Part shown: positions 34,292 to 45,742 of the stretch, in pieces | Position numbering within the stretch: the first letter of the stretch is position 1 | Layout: each line of letters opens with the position of its first letter | DNA from: Mytilinidion resinicola | Lineage: Eukaryota; Ascomycota; Dothideomycetes; Mytilinidiales; Mytilinidiaceae | NCBI RefSeq assembly: GCF_010093595.1 | Contig: NW_022985444.1 | Coordinates: 626,676 to 690,675, forward strand | Direction: 5' to 3' | DNA length: 64,000 nucleotides | The notes under the pieces: model-generated | What the model was told of the DNA's origin: nothing | The model's input: only the letters and a program-made list of their open reading frames with translations | The model's database searches: none | Program-made: the position numbers and the translations under genes

Positions 34292-35357
34292 AGCTCTAGT
34301 CTATGCTGCCGTTTTGCCTGGAGTTAAGGCCCATGGAAGTTGAAGCTTGTTGATATAAGCTGCTAGAAAAGTAACGAGGCTCAGTATATTGGTGTGAAGA
34401 CGCTAGCATGGCCGGATAGTTTTCATCTTTCCTCAAGCCATACTCCGAACTGGGTTGATCGAGAGAACATATCTTCATCGGAAACGATGGATGAAGATGT
34501 AGAATGCAAGAAATACTGACAGCTCCAGTGACGAAGCGTACTAGCAGCCTCGTGTACTCAAGACGTCGTAGTTGATGACAGGGGTATCCTGAGGAACTGA
34601 AAAAATAAAGTATGGACATGAAACATTGACTGAATTCAAATCCGAGATATTAGTAGGACAATCCAAAAATATTGATGAAGGATGTCGGGAGAAAGGGAAG
34701 TGATGCCTACGAGGCTGAAGTGATGGAGATAAGCTAGTGAGGCTCGCTTGTCTGGAAATGGCTAGCGTGATGATTGAGGAGATGCATGCTCAACCACCTT
34801 GGTCGAACTACAAGGTGTATCTATAGGTACTACATTCGGAAGTTATGGGCAAGCAGAGAGTGCAGGATACTTTAACGAACCACACTTACGAGCAACCATA
34901 TCCACCCACAAAGCCGTTCCAGAACTTGTAAAACTTAACATACCTCATACTAGCACATTCACCACTGAATTCACTTTGTACATGGAAGTAGTTTATGTCG
35001 ATAGATCAGCGAAGTTTTTCTAGAGACTATACACACAAGATCCCAAATATGTACGATGAGCACTCGCTGCCGTCCAGCGAATCCCATGCCAAACTCCCCA
35101 ATATTCATCCATCCATAACCGTCCTACCAGCAGTACAAAGCCCGCAAAACCCAGTCATCCCCCCAAATGCAACCCAAAAAACGAAAAAACGCCATTCTGA
35201 TGCTCTAATCAAAGCACCAGTCCCAACCCAACCGTCCCAGCTTTTATAATAGCAGATCCCAGAATCACTCACCTTCCCCCATCCACCTCTACTCTATATC
35301 GTACCTTCGCAGTCTCCCCAGAATCTCCGAAATCGCGCCTCTCCTCTACCCCCAAAA
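34292..35357. other. Intergenic region
   Basis: About 1.07 kb; nothing recognised. Confidence 0.35.
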
Positions 35358-35864
35358 TCATATACTCAACCGATCCAAACTCAACCGATCAATACTCCGC
35401 TGCTTCCTCACCATCCCGAGCTTATAAAACTTTTCTTCGCCCCCCGCCGTCCGCCCGCCAATATACCACTTCTCACTCCCCATCACCTCCCGGAACCCCT
35501 CGTTCGAGCTGTCCGACCCCCGGCGCTCCCGCGCGCCCGCACCGGGAATCGGGAACCCAGCGCCGGCTTTAGGGGATGTGGAGCGGTGGTAGGGCGCGGC
35601 GTGCTGGCGGGTGGGCTGGAACTGGGCGCCGGCGGCTTGCACAGCGGCGGAGGTGGCGCCCTGGTTGCCGGGTTTCGCGGTGGTAGTGATCGTCCTTGTC
35701 GTCGTCGTTGTTGATGATGTGGAGGGGTTTGTGGAGGCGGCGGAGGTGGAGCCGTAAACGTTGTGTGCGGTCGACGACGGCGGGGAGGTCGCAGCTTTTT
35801 GGATGGCGGAGTGCGCGCGGAAGGCGGCGAGGAAGTTGGAGAGGAAGGGTCTGTTTGTGGACAT
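35358..35864 (-). CDS. Conserved fungal protein of unknown function (FREVMGxEKWxIGGR family)
   Basis: 168 aa from the ATG at 35864 (MSTNRPFLSNFLAAFRAHSA). The frame continues upstream but starts at GTG; an ATG at 35909 is a weaker alternative. The protein has conserved ends and a Ser/Thr/Ala-rich disordered middle. The C-terminus RRGSDSSNEGFREVMGSEKW, then YIGGRTAGGEEKFYKLGMVR and a SIDRLSLDRLSI tail, is a pattern I recognise from hypothetical proteins widespread in Pezizomycotina. The Ser-rich RRGSDSS segment looks like a kinase or 14-3-3 site. Function unknown. Confidence 0.78.
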   Translation of the reverse strand: MSTNRPFLSNFLAAFRAHSAIQKAATSPPSSTAHNVYGSTSAASTNPSTSSTTTTTRTITTTAKPGNQGATSAAVQAAGAQFQPTRQHAAPYHRSTSPKAGAGFPIPGAGARERRGSDSSNEGFREVMGSEKWYIGGRTAGGEEKFYKLGMVRKQRSIDRLSLDRLSI

Positions 35865-37268
35865 GGTTGCGGGCGTGGGTGGGTGAGGGTTTGCGGTGTC
35901 GTCGTGCATCAAGACCCGTGGGGGGAGGCTCTTGGGGAGGTTGGGCGCAACGGGGGCTAGATGAGGAGTGGGAGCAACGTCCACTCGCGCGGTTGGGGCC
36001 CACAGGCTACCGGAGGGTCGGAAGCATGTATATGTGGAGTTGGAGGGTTGGTTGGAGGGTGCCCTGGATCTGAAAGAGATGGCGTAGTGGTGTCGTAGGA
36101 GTCGTGCCGTGGCGGAGGAGAGGCCAACGTGGGTTGTGTGCGGCGGCCGTGGTAGTTCTTGTCCCTATACGGAGGCTCCCAAGGGTTTAAGGAGGGCGCT
36201 TGCGGTGTTTATGAGTGGAGATGCGATCGCGGATGCACCGCAGTTCAGTCGGTGGGAGTCGGAAGTCGTGACAAGGATGTCGTCGCCGCTCGTGGACAGC
36301 CAACGTCTTCAGCCGAGGATCCAATCCAGGCCCGTTTTCACACAAGCAACGGCCAAAAGGACGCACGGAAACGCCAGACCAGCACTTCTCCTCTTTATCA
36401 CCTGAGAAAAATGTGCAGCTTTCAAAACTTCGCGGGGTCGCTTATTTGGCCTTCGACGTGTATGCGAGATGGTGTGCAGCCAGACTAAAATCTGCACCCT
36501 CCGTCGTCATAATTATCGCCGCGCAGCCAGTAGAACTGCGTGCATACCTCATCGCTGACCCCGCCAGGTTCGTTCAGTCGCCGTTGTCGAACCGAAGGCC
36601 GAGATATGTCCCGCCTCTCGTTCGAAGAAGGAATATGCGAACCGCGCCCTGCAAGCCTCTCCGCCTCTGCCTATCGTGAACTGATCGAAAGATCGGAAAA
36701 AGCACTTATTGGTGCCTCCGCGGGGCTCTGGCCGCGAATCCTTCCAGCATCCTGGTCGCCGTTGGGGAAAGCAATTACACGCCCCGAGGCCCCACACAAT
36801 CACTAATACCTACCTTCGTAGGTAGGTCCTTCGTCGAGTAAGAGGGGCTGTTTATGAGCCTCTTAGTAGTAGAGATATGCCATCAGTCAGCCCGCCGCGG
36901 TCCGGGAATCTAGGGTAGCTGCATGGTACTGGGGGCTTAAGCAGCATTCACTGGCACCGATGAACATAGCTGCCGATAGCTGTCGATAGCTGTCGATAGC
37001 TGCACAAACTGACATTCGCATGCAACGTGGTCGCCTGTCATGACTGATGAATGCCACATTGACGCCTCATTCAATAAGCCGCCTGAATCCTACTCGACTT
37101 GCCCGACTCGACGGCAGGCATGCGTGTTACGCTCCAAAACATCCAGACAAGGGGGTATTAGCATACACCAAACAGAGACGCCTTGACGCCATTCCTCATA
37201 ACTGCAGCTACGTGCGCGCTCCTCTTCGTAACCCGTCCTAGACAACCCCAATAGCACCTTTAACCTCA
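35865..37268. other. Intergenic region
   Basis: About 1.4 kb. Contains a CCTACCTTCGTAGG hairpin near 36809 and a short tandem repeat near 36967. Several short frames, none convincing. Confidence 0.35.
36967..37001. repeat. 10 bp tandem repeat (GATAGCTGTC)
   Basis: Between three and four units of a 10 bp ATAGCTGTCG repeat, the first unit with one difference. Confidence 0.8.
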
Positions 37269-40136
37269 TCAATACACATCTCCCTGCCCCGGCCCCCCCT
37301 CATTCGCCGTACTCAGCCTTGCACAAAGACTCAAAAAGACTACCGTCTCCGTCGCCGCTAGATAATTAAGCGTATCGAGTAGGATCTTCAGATGCCTTGA
37401 AAAATTATCCTCATACTTGTGCATGATGTCGAACATCTTATCCACCTTCGCAGGATCAAATGTGATTGAAGTTGAGGCGGATTTGGAGTGGCCATGCGTA
37501 GGTTTGGATGGAGCTGACGCTGCCGAGGCTGCTGCTGTCGCGGCGTTGGCGAGTTCGGGGTCGGCTTGGACGAGATACCGTGAGAGGGAAGAGGTGAAGT
37601 TGGCGAACATGGTGCACGTGGCTAGGATTTTGGAGTTGATCTGCGGGGTGATTAGCTATTGGTAGATGGGCGCCGGCATAAGGGAGGCGACTACTTACCC
37701 GTAACAGCTTCGAGTTTGTAAGCATGCACTCCTTCAAACACGTGGCCAAGAAATCGACGTGGTCCTGCATCAGCTCATCCACCGTGCGCTTGACCTGTGC
37801 CGGCTCGCCTGCTTTGTGTGGCACGTCCTCACTGCCTTCATTCAGCCTAGACATCAGGGACACCCAGTTCGGCTCGATGACCTCCGAAGTGCAGTAGTAC
37901 AGCATTTGCTGAACGAAAATCAGCATCCTGGCCCTCAGTGTCCATGCTTTTCGTTTCCACATTTCTATTCGTGGGTTCTTGCTGCGATGCTTCCAGCTGA
38001 GCACTTTGCTGTGGTCGGTCCAGCTTCCCACAAGGAGGGTCTCCAGGTGTCGAAGAGACAGTAGGTATCGGAATAGAAGTTGATAGCGTGTGAGTGTGAC
38101 ACGGCTGACGACCAGTGAGAGAGGGAATGGCATCGCATAGTCCAATACAAGCGCGTCGAACCCGGTAATGTCCTTGTCGTCCGTTACTGGTGCCTGAGTG
38201 GCGGGAGTAGTGTAGTTCGAGATAGCGCCAGTCGCAGCATCCTGATCAAGACCTGTGACATTGACGATTTTCATCAACCAGTTCGTCAAGCCGACCTCGT
38301 TCATCTGTACTTTGACGTCCTCCTTGAAGGGATCTTCCGCAGCTACGCTTCCAGGCTGTCGTAGAACAATATCAAGCAAAGACTGGAGTTTGCCGATGTT
38401 TACCAACTTGGCAGGCTTCTTGAGCTCAGAAGTTCCAAGCTCGAGGAAGTATGTGAAGAAATCTGAGCGATCCAAGAAAAAGTAGTGCTTCAGTGATCTT
38501 AAACGTGCTGGAAGAGCGTGTGTCGTGAGCAGAAGATTGAAGAGTGACGAGTTTGCATATGCATAAGCCGCATTTACGTTCTCCAGGAACCGTGGATCGT
38601 CGAAGCTTTGCGGAACGTCTTGAACAACCTTGCTGACGTCTACTCCACCGCATTCCCGGACGACGTTCAGGTACTTGCCAGCGAGCAGCACCTTATCTTT
38701 GACTCCCTCTAATTGGGGCGGCACAAGGCTGTCTCGGACAGTGTAACGCTTCTCCCAGTATTCATCCGTATAGTCCTGATCTAACCGCTCGCGTTTGATG
38801 CTCTTCTGCTCTTTTATGAGAAACTCTGCATGAGGGTCTTTGATGCCTCCATGGTGCAGCCATTCATTCAACATCGCCATATAAGGCCGGCTGGCGTCTC
38901 GTAACAGCCTCGTCAGTAGCGTCCTCGCAGCGGGATCTCCAGACATCGAAGCCAATCTCTTCGTAATCAATCCCAGTACATTTCCACCTTTGCATATCTT
39001 TTTGGCAGGTAGTCCTGCTTGACCTCCCTCTCGTAACGATTCAAGAATACCCTCCAAATTGTCGCTATCATCTGAAGAGTCTTCTGAGTTCTCATCATCT
39101 TCAAGGACTCCATTTGCTTTCAACAACTCGGTTCCCATAGTATAAAGTTGGAAAAGCATATGACTTGTCGGTTTGGTGTGCAGATTGAGCACATGTAACG
39201 TGAAAGCTGGGTTCGTGAGCATTTGGTGTTCCAATTGTGCCATGAGCACCAAATAGTCCTTCAAAAGGTGTCGCACCGTCGCACAAAGCGCATGATTGAC
39301 AGCCCCAAACTCTTCTCGGCTCAACACTTCTATTGAAGCCTCCACCGCAGTGTAGTGTGTGGCCATCTTTAACATCGAAATAGTCAAATCCCGCAGGCTA
39401 GGATCCAAATGCGCAAGAATACGGAATTGTGGCCCAATCAAGCGGTCCTTCTCTTCAGATGGGTTGTACGTCTCGACGAATCTTATGTATTGTCCCTCAA
39501 AGCCCATGAACACGAAGAGGAGGTCCTCGATAATTGCTGCTTCCTGCGCGTCGAGGGATAACTGATTGAGGGGTTGTGGCTGTAGTGCCTGCGGGGCGGT
39601 CGATGCTAGAGGCGGTATTGATACGCGGGAAGCCAGTGGCGCTGCGGTATGAGGTATAATAGTGGCCTGCGGAGCCCATGGTATTTCTGAGAGCATAGTG
39701 TCAGTGATTCTGCTCGTTCTTTCGAGTTGGCGGGGCATTGCCAAAGAAGAAGCGCGAGCATACCTGGGATTTCTTCAAGGCCCTTCCTCGATCCCGAATT
39801 ACTCGCAGAAGCTCTTTCCGCTGGTTTTGGCACTCGGTCTGCATCGCGCCGGCTTCTTGCGTTGACCCGGCTTTCGGAAGTGTGTTTCAGTGGACTTCTC
39901 GGCCGCACGGTCACAGTTTCCCTAGTGAGGACTTCTTTCTTCTCGGTCCGTCTTTCTGGACCCGTTGTTGCCCCCGAAGGCTTCCTTAGGTGTGCCGCAG
40001 GAGCGCGTCGTTCATTTTCGCCCAGCTTTGAAGACGACGATACAACGCGGGGTCGGGCTCCGCCCACGGTGGAGGTTGAGGCTTTGCGCTCAGCCGGGGA
40101 GGGCAGTTTCGAGGCTGGAGGATGGCGCGAAGACAT
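37269..40136 (-). CDS. GCP2: Gamma-tubulin complex component 2 (GCP2 / Spc97 / Alp4)
   Basis: Core subunit of the gamma-tubulin small complex; it nucleates microtubules at spindle pole bodies. Exons 40136..39764, 39686..37699, 37640..37269; 910 aa. The N-terminal 120 residues are basic and disordered. The GRIP1-type domain starts near EAAIIEDLLFVFMGFEGQYI and includes LLRDASRPYMAMLNEWLHHG and IKDPHAEFLI. The ERLDQDYTDEYWEKRYTVR block is diagnostic for GCP2 over GCP3. The C-terminal GRIP2 domain, which binds gamma-tubulin, includes LRSLKHYFFLDRSDFFTYFL and VSRVTLTRYQLLFRYLLSLR. An Ala/Ser-rich insertion (about residues 810-840) lies near the end. All three splice junctions keep frame; the 5' region is head-to-tail with the Atg37-like gene. 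Confidence 0.97.
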
Positions 40137-40658
40137 TGTTGTAGTCTCGAGGTTCCATAGGTTGCTCCTGTGTTGGTGTTGTGTGATCAGGTAAATTAAA
40201 ATACGTCGATTCTCCCTGCACGAAACACGCCCGCGTTGTGAATGTTTATCCCGCGTCATACTAGGCCGGATTAGGCGAGGTGGTCCCTGAATTACCGAGA
40301 CGTATTGTATCAATTTACTCCCGTCACCTCTCATCACATGTTAGGACTATGGCTCGGGCTATAGAACACTGCGGACCAGAGTGGTGATGAGGTTTTGTAA
40401 AAAGCAGTTTCATACTACTATGCGGGATTCAAATGGTCATATCCATCTCATCTCCCTGGAGCGCTACCTAAAATTACAGCGTCGGCCTCAAGCCAACGTA
40501 TCCAATTCTCATACTTGTAATCCCATCATTAACTCGTTACCGTAAAATAAAAGCCTGACTATGGCTAATCCAAGATGTTCCAGTCATCTAGATTGTAGTA
40601 ATATTTGCTGTTGTCTTGTTGATCGAACACCAAAAAATTATAACCCAACGACTTATAT
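40137..40658. other. Intergenic region
   Basis: About 520 bp between the GCP2 start and the 3' end of the Atg37-like gene; nothing recognised. Confidence 0.4.
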
Positions 40659-41865
40659 TCAGCTCGGTTTCTTCGCAGGCATCATCTTAGCCATCTGTGC
40701 CCCTCCAACCTTCTGTACTTGAACAACGGCGTCGCCCAGCAACACCCGAACAGCACCTTCAAGTCGGGGGTCCTTCTTCCGTCGCATCCAGAGGAGCAAT
40801 ATTCCGAGGATAACAAAGTCGATAGCAATGTGCTTCAGAGCAGTCCAAGCAGTCCGTAATAGCCAGGAGAAAAAAGAGTATCTCCGACTGCTACTGAAAA
40901 GTCGACGGGATTCGAGCTGTTCCCTTAATGCGGCGACCTCGGCGGTCATCTTTACGAGCGCCTGCTCAACTCGCCGGCGCCATTTATGGTCTGATGGGTT
41001 CGGTGCGGGAGGAGGTGTCCGGCTTGGGCTTTTGCCATAGGGCGACTCTCTCATCTCGTTTAGATTCTCGTTCCCTTCCTCATGTTCCAGATTGGGGTTG
41101 TATTGGGAATCCTGAGCGTCTACGAACTCCTCGCCGTTATCGTCCATATCATCAAGTTCCTCCTCTTCGTCTTGCGACATAGGGCTTTGAACTCGTAGAG
41201 GCGCGTCTGAGGGTATCTGGTCGACAGCCCGGTAGTCGCGTGTACCACTGGATCCGAGGCCTGGGTACGGCGGGGGCATGTGGAGGCCCATGGTACCTAG
41301 AGTTTGAAGGGGCGAAGATGACGATGAGGAGGGGACGTTCGATTTGACTTGATCCCAGACAAACTCCAGTTCCGCGACCAGTTCTCGGGAGTCTGGACTC
41401 GGGGAGGCGAACTTATGCATTGTGTCGATTAATGTGGTTATATACTGCCGTTTAGCTTCTGTCCGTGACAGCCCATTCTGTTGCTTCCATGCGTCCCTGG
41501 TGACTTCTCATCAGTATACGATTCGGTGTCGTACGGTGGGGCTAAATACCACTTCTCGCGCGCGCGGTGCACTTCTTCACCACTGCCTTCTGGTCTCTCC
41601 ATTATACCATCCACATCACCCTCTACCAATTATTAGCCTCTGTCGGAAAACACTTCCGATGAAGCATACCCATGCTCTGTTTATACAAGCCATAGAGTCG
41701 GAGGCGGACGGCGGATGGCGGCTTCTGAGCACCCGTTCGGATCTTGTTGACGGTGTTGAGAGCATGGCTGAAGACGCGATCTATCCCAGTATACAAATGT
41801 TAGCAAAAGTCGTTTATCGGCATACGTAGAGGGCATCATGTTGTCATACCGACGGAGTCTGACAT
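40659..41865 (-). CDS. Acyl-CoA-binding membrane protein (Atg37 / ACBD5-like)
   Basis: Peroxisomal tail-anchored acyl-CoA-binding protein; relatives act in pexophagy and peroxisome-ER contact. Exons 41865..41850 (16 nt), 41780..41670, 41622..41550, 41496..40659; 345 aa. The ACB domain fills residues 1-105 and has the two hallmark motifs, LRLYGLYKQSMEGDV and KWDAWKQQNGLSRTEAKRQY. The middle is acidic and disordered. A helical segment (VEQALVKMTAEVAALREQLE) forms a short coiled coil. A C-terminal transmembrane helix (IAIDFVILGILLLWM) is followed by a basic tail ending AKKPS. The Ser/Glu-rich linker resembles the kinase-regulated region of Atg37. Confidence 0.93.
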
Positions 41866-42626
41866 GGTCGATGGCGTCAATCGGCAGCGGGACGCTGGGC
41901 CCGACTCATCCAGCTACAGTATGGCGGCGGAGGGTGGAATCAGTATGCTCGGCGACAATAGGAATATCGCGGCTGGGTATGTACAAATCGTGCATGGCGA
42001 CATACAGTGGGCACGAGGGCAGGGAGGGTGTGAATTGCCGTAGTCTCCAAAGCCGCGGTTGATTGAACGAGAAATAGGGCCGATCAGGGTCCGGGCTATG
42101 GCCGAAGCCTTTCACGTGTTGTTTCATCTTCCACTCAACACCAAGCTCCTGTCTCCATGATCACATTCATCGAGAGGAGTTATTCAGCAATACTAGCTCA
42201 ATTGACTAGTAACTTCATCCCATAGAGGTCTTAGCGCTAGTCGAGCTAATGAGATATCTCTGAGATTCGTCTTTCAACAAATGCTCAACACCCCTTGGAC
42301 AATGCCTCGAAATACCATTGAAGCACTTCGACAGGACTTCAAATATCGCCCAGATCAACGAAGCCTCCCAAATTAACACATTCTCAATCTCTGAACTCCT
42401 ACTTAGCGCTGAGATTAGTCCCCTTGTCTGTGTCTTCACTTTTCCCGCCCTATTCAACGTTGGTAAGCAGGCCTATTAGTCAAGTCCCTCCGGAGTGAAA
42501 GTACACGCCCTACTATTGACACCTCTCGTATATAAACGAGGAAAGATTCCTTCAAGCTTCTCATTCTATCCAAAAGTCTCTCAATCTAGAACGACTTTCC
42601 CACATCGATCAACAAGTCAAAAAGCA
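41866..42626. other. Divergent intergenic region
   Basis: Shared upstream region of the Atg37-like gene (minus) and the isochorismatase gene (plus). A TATATAAA box lies at 42529-42536. Confidence 0.4.
42529..42536 (+). promoter_or_regulatory. TATA box upstream of the isochorismatase gene
   Basis: TATATAAA about 90 bp before the ATG at 42627. Confidence 0.5.
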
Positions 42627-43244
42627 ATGTCTTCTCGCACCGCTCTCGTCCTCATCGACGTCCAAGAGGGATTCTCCCATCCGACCCACTGGGGAGTAGC
42701 CCGCTCAACTCCCTCCCTCGAAGACAACATCCCAATCCTTCGATCCGCGTTCCGAGCAGCAGGAGCACACATCATCCACGTTCAACACGTCTCAGCCCAC
42801 CCCGACTCACCACTCCACCCGTCTAACCCTGGAGTCAAATTCAAATCATGCGCCACTCCGCTCGCAGATGAGCCAATCTTAACGAAGCGCACGAACTCCG
42901 CCTTCATAGGCACAGATCTAGAAGAAAGACTAAGGGCGATGGACCTCAACCTCCTAGTCATAGCAGGTCTCACGACGATGCATTGCGTTAGCACTACGAC
43001 GCGGATGGCTAGCAACTTGGGTGTGCTGAAGCATCCTTATGATGGAACTGGGGTGGATTGGGCGGGTAATGGGCGGATTGTGCTTGTGGGAGATGCTACA
43101 GCGGCTTTCATCACGGAAGAGGAGGTCAAGAAGGGGTGGAATGCGGAGCTCTTGCATGAGGTGCATCTAAGTGCGTTGACTGAGTTTTGTGAGGTCCAGA
43201 CGACGGAGGAAGTGGTGAAGGACGTTGAGGGGAGGAACAAGTGA
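42627..43244 (+). CDS. Isochorismatase-family hydrolase
   Basis: Single-exon cysteine hydrolase of 205 aa. The family hydrolyses amides or enol ethers (isochorismate, nicotinamide, N-carbamoylsarcosine); the substrate here is not predictable. The catalytic triad is complete: Asp11 in LVLIDVQEGF, Lys87 in ILTKRTNSAF, and Cys120 in AGLTTMHCVSTT, with the cis-peptide region just before it. The open frame extends 44 codons upstream from a GTG, but the ATG at 42627 follows a TATA box at the right distance. No signal peptide or targeting sequence. Confidence 0.93.
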   Translation: MSSRTALVLIDVQEGFSHPTHWGVARSTPSLEDNIPILRSAFRAAGAHIIHVQHVSAHPDSPLHPSNPGVKFKSCATPLADEPILTKRTNSAFIGTDLEERLRAMDLNLLVIAGLTTMHCVSTTTRMASNLGVLKHPYDGTGVDWAGNGRIVLVGDATAAFITEEEVKKGWNAELLHEVHLSALTEFCEVQTTEEVVKDVEGRNK

Positions 43245-43655
43245 TTTGAACGCAGTCTCTCCACTACGACGCATCAAGGCTCGACTATGCGCGTAAAGAA
43301 AAGTATTGCAAGCCTTTACATGTCGTTATTTTAGTAGAAGGGCTTGGCATTGGAAAAAACCGAATTTGGGTTCAGGATTCGTCTAGCGAGCTATTCTCCG
43401 AAAATACACGCAAAGCAGTATTCAAACAATAGTTCCGCGCACATCTCATTGAGGATTCTGCCCGTAATTCAATCCCCAAGAAGCAATGTTTCCCGAAGCT
43501 CGGTCTTTCTTGGATAGTGCGTCATGCAGGTGGTTGTGGGGATGTTTTGCACAGCCACAGCCCTCATGCAAAACACCAGGCATCAGACACCAGCGACCGC
43601 TCATGTCCCCTCTCATGAACACCATCCTGGGGATGATGGCGTTTCTTTTCAAGAC
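43245..43655. other. Intergenic region
   Basis: About 410 bp; nothing recognised beyond the presumed promoter of the TPR-RanBD gene. Confidence 0.35.
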
Positions 43656-45608
43656 ATGGACCTCTCTTCTGCAAAAAATGATATTACTAGCTTGTTACCT
43701 GCCTGTATCAACGTACACCTCCCCTTCACTCATGCGGCGTACTTACCGGTGCTAGTTCAGCCTCGCTAACTCGTTCCAGGCTACGATATTGGTCTACATC
43801 GACGCCGATAATGATTGTTCGGATAAGCCACGCACATCAGCGCTCGTAAAAAGCATAAAAGCCGTCTACAGTGTACTCAGTTTGATTAAACCTCTTCTCA
43901 CAACCAACGTTTTAGCCGGTGCTCGCAACGGAGCTGCCCTCCAAGCGAGCTTGCAATTTTGCATCAACGACTGTAGCATCACACTTGAGACTATCCAGCA
44001 AAATTTAAAAAGTCCTAGTAATGTCGAACGAGTCGGCGTCTTCCGTAAGGCCACTCCCTCCGAAAAAGAGACGGAGACTCAGTTCTTCAACCAGCAGGTG
44101 AAACTACATCATACTGCTCTGGCACTCGCTCTTCTAACTATCGAAATGTGAGACTTTTCATCTTCGGCAAAAAGCGAATTTTTATTAAACTCAAATCTCT
44201 CAGATGCAGCGCTACCCAAAATATCCCCAAACAGGACGTTACTCAAAGGCTCAAAGACCTGAAAGCCCAGATCAGCAAAGCCATGGAAGCAATCACGCTA
44301 CACCAGCAAACCACCATCCCAAACACCTTGACAACCTTAACAACAGACCATAGCCGCGCTTCTAGCAATCTATATAAGCTTGCACTGCAAGCTGAAGCTC
44401 TGCGAGTAAATGCTAGTGTCGACACGAACGCGGCGTCAACGAAGAGGAAACCGCTACCACATGACATTTCCACCGCCCCCACAGCATCAAGCCCAGACTC
44501 AAGCCTCGAAATGGAGAAAGAACTTTTTGAAGAATTTAAACGGCTAGGCGACGAAAATCTAAGAATACACGATTACCGCAAAGCAGAAATCTGCTTCTTC
44601 GAAGCTACCGAGCTCTTCAGACTGTGCAACAAACCCCCAGACCCAGAAGGTGTCGACGACATCCAATCCAGGCTCGCGTTAGCATACTGCGCGCAGGCAA
44701 AATGGCACCCCGCCGAATTGATTCTCTCCCCAATGCTGGAGTCCGGCCGCATTCTGGACTTAGTAGCGACGCATTGCCTACATGCCTTAGCCATGGGCTA
44801 CCTCTACATGGGCAAGCTCGACCTTGCCGAGCGCGCATGTCGGGGAGCCCTAGACTGGAAAGAGAAGAAGTTTGGGAAAGAATACTGCTCGTATCTCGTG
44901 ACCGCCGAGATTCTGGCACGCATATGCTACACGAAAGGTCTGCGCGACGAGGCCGACTCATGGCGTCTCATGCTCCCAGCGAACTTGTGGCTACATGGGA
45001 ACAATGCGTGGGAGCTGTACCTGACGATGAGCTGTCCAGAACTCGACACTACGCCGACTGACTCCGATGGCCGAAGCGTTGAAGGGAGTAGTAGCGCGAA
45101 GAGATGGGAACGATACCGGTCAGGACACGTCCCTAGCGAGACTATCACGGAGGCAGACTACCCGGAGTTCTCTCCTTCCCCTACCTCCTCCCCCACTACC
45201 GCCAGCCCCTCAAAGGAAGGATTCACCAAACTCCTCAAAATCCGCGGCAAGCTCTTCATCTTCCACCGCTCCAACAGCACGTGGGAAGCTCGTGGCGCCG
45301 GAGAAGTCGTCTTGGTAAAGTACAAGAGCAACGGGGTGACGCGGTTGATGATGCGGCAGGACAAGACCTTGAATCTGATTGCGGATCATAGGGTAGATCC
45401 TGGGACTAAGATATCGTTGAATACGACGAGCGATCGGAGTTGGGTATTTAACGCGAAGGATGATGTGGCTGAGGGAAAGCCAACGAACTTGACGCTTGCG
45501 CTTCGGTTTGAGAATAGTGAGAAGGCGGGGCTGTTTAGAGAAGCTTTTGTGAAGGCGCAGGAGGGGAACGCGGAGGCGTTGATACCGGGGGGATGGGTGG
45601 AGGGTTGA
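43656..45608 (+). CDS. TPR protein with C-terminal Ran-binding domain
   Basis: Exons 43656..43712, 43780..44147, 44204..45608; 609 aa, all junctions in frame. Three parts are visible. Residues 1-140 form a helical region like the N-terminal domain of fungal NLR-type and ankyrin proteins (ALQASLQFCINDCSITLETI). Residues about 245-400 contain tetratricopeptide-type helices (FKRLGDENLRIHDYRKAEIC, ALAMGYLYMGKLDLAERACR). Residues about 483-600 are a RanBP1-type domain (IRGKLFIFHRSNSTWEARGA, GVTRLMMRQDKTLNLIADH, SWVFNAKDD), which in known proteins binds Ran-GTP or acts at nuclear pores. I do not know another protein with this order. The first exon is the least certain part. A Ser/Thr/Pro linker joins TPR to RanBD. 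Confidence 0.83.
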
Positions 45609-45742
45609 GGGTGGGTGGTTTTGTGGTTTTTAGAGAGGCGAGGTCTAAGAAGTAAGTCCTTATGACTGATTATTACCTCTTGCTCTCTATGATGCTGTAC
45701 TCTACCGATCGATGAATAGTCATTCATATCAGCAAAACATGT

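Noticed and set aside
39727..40194. 155-codon open frame on the plus strand over the first GCP2 exon
   Set aside because: Antisense to a well supported exon; composition follows the reverse complement of a Ser/Arg-rich disordered region, with no family resemblance.
44624..45061. 145-codon frame starting in the TPR gene
   Set aside because: Overlaps the TPR-RanBD frame on the same strand in another phase; not protein-like.
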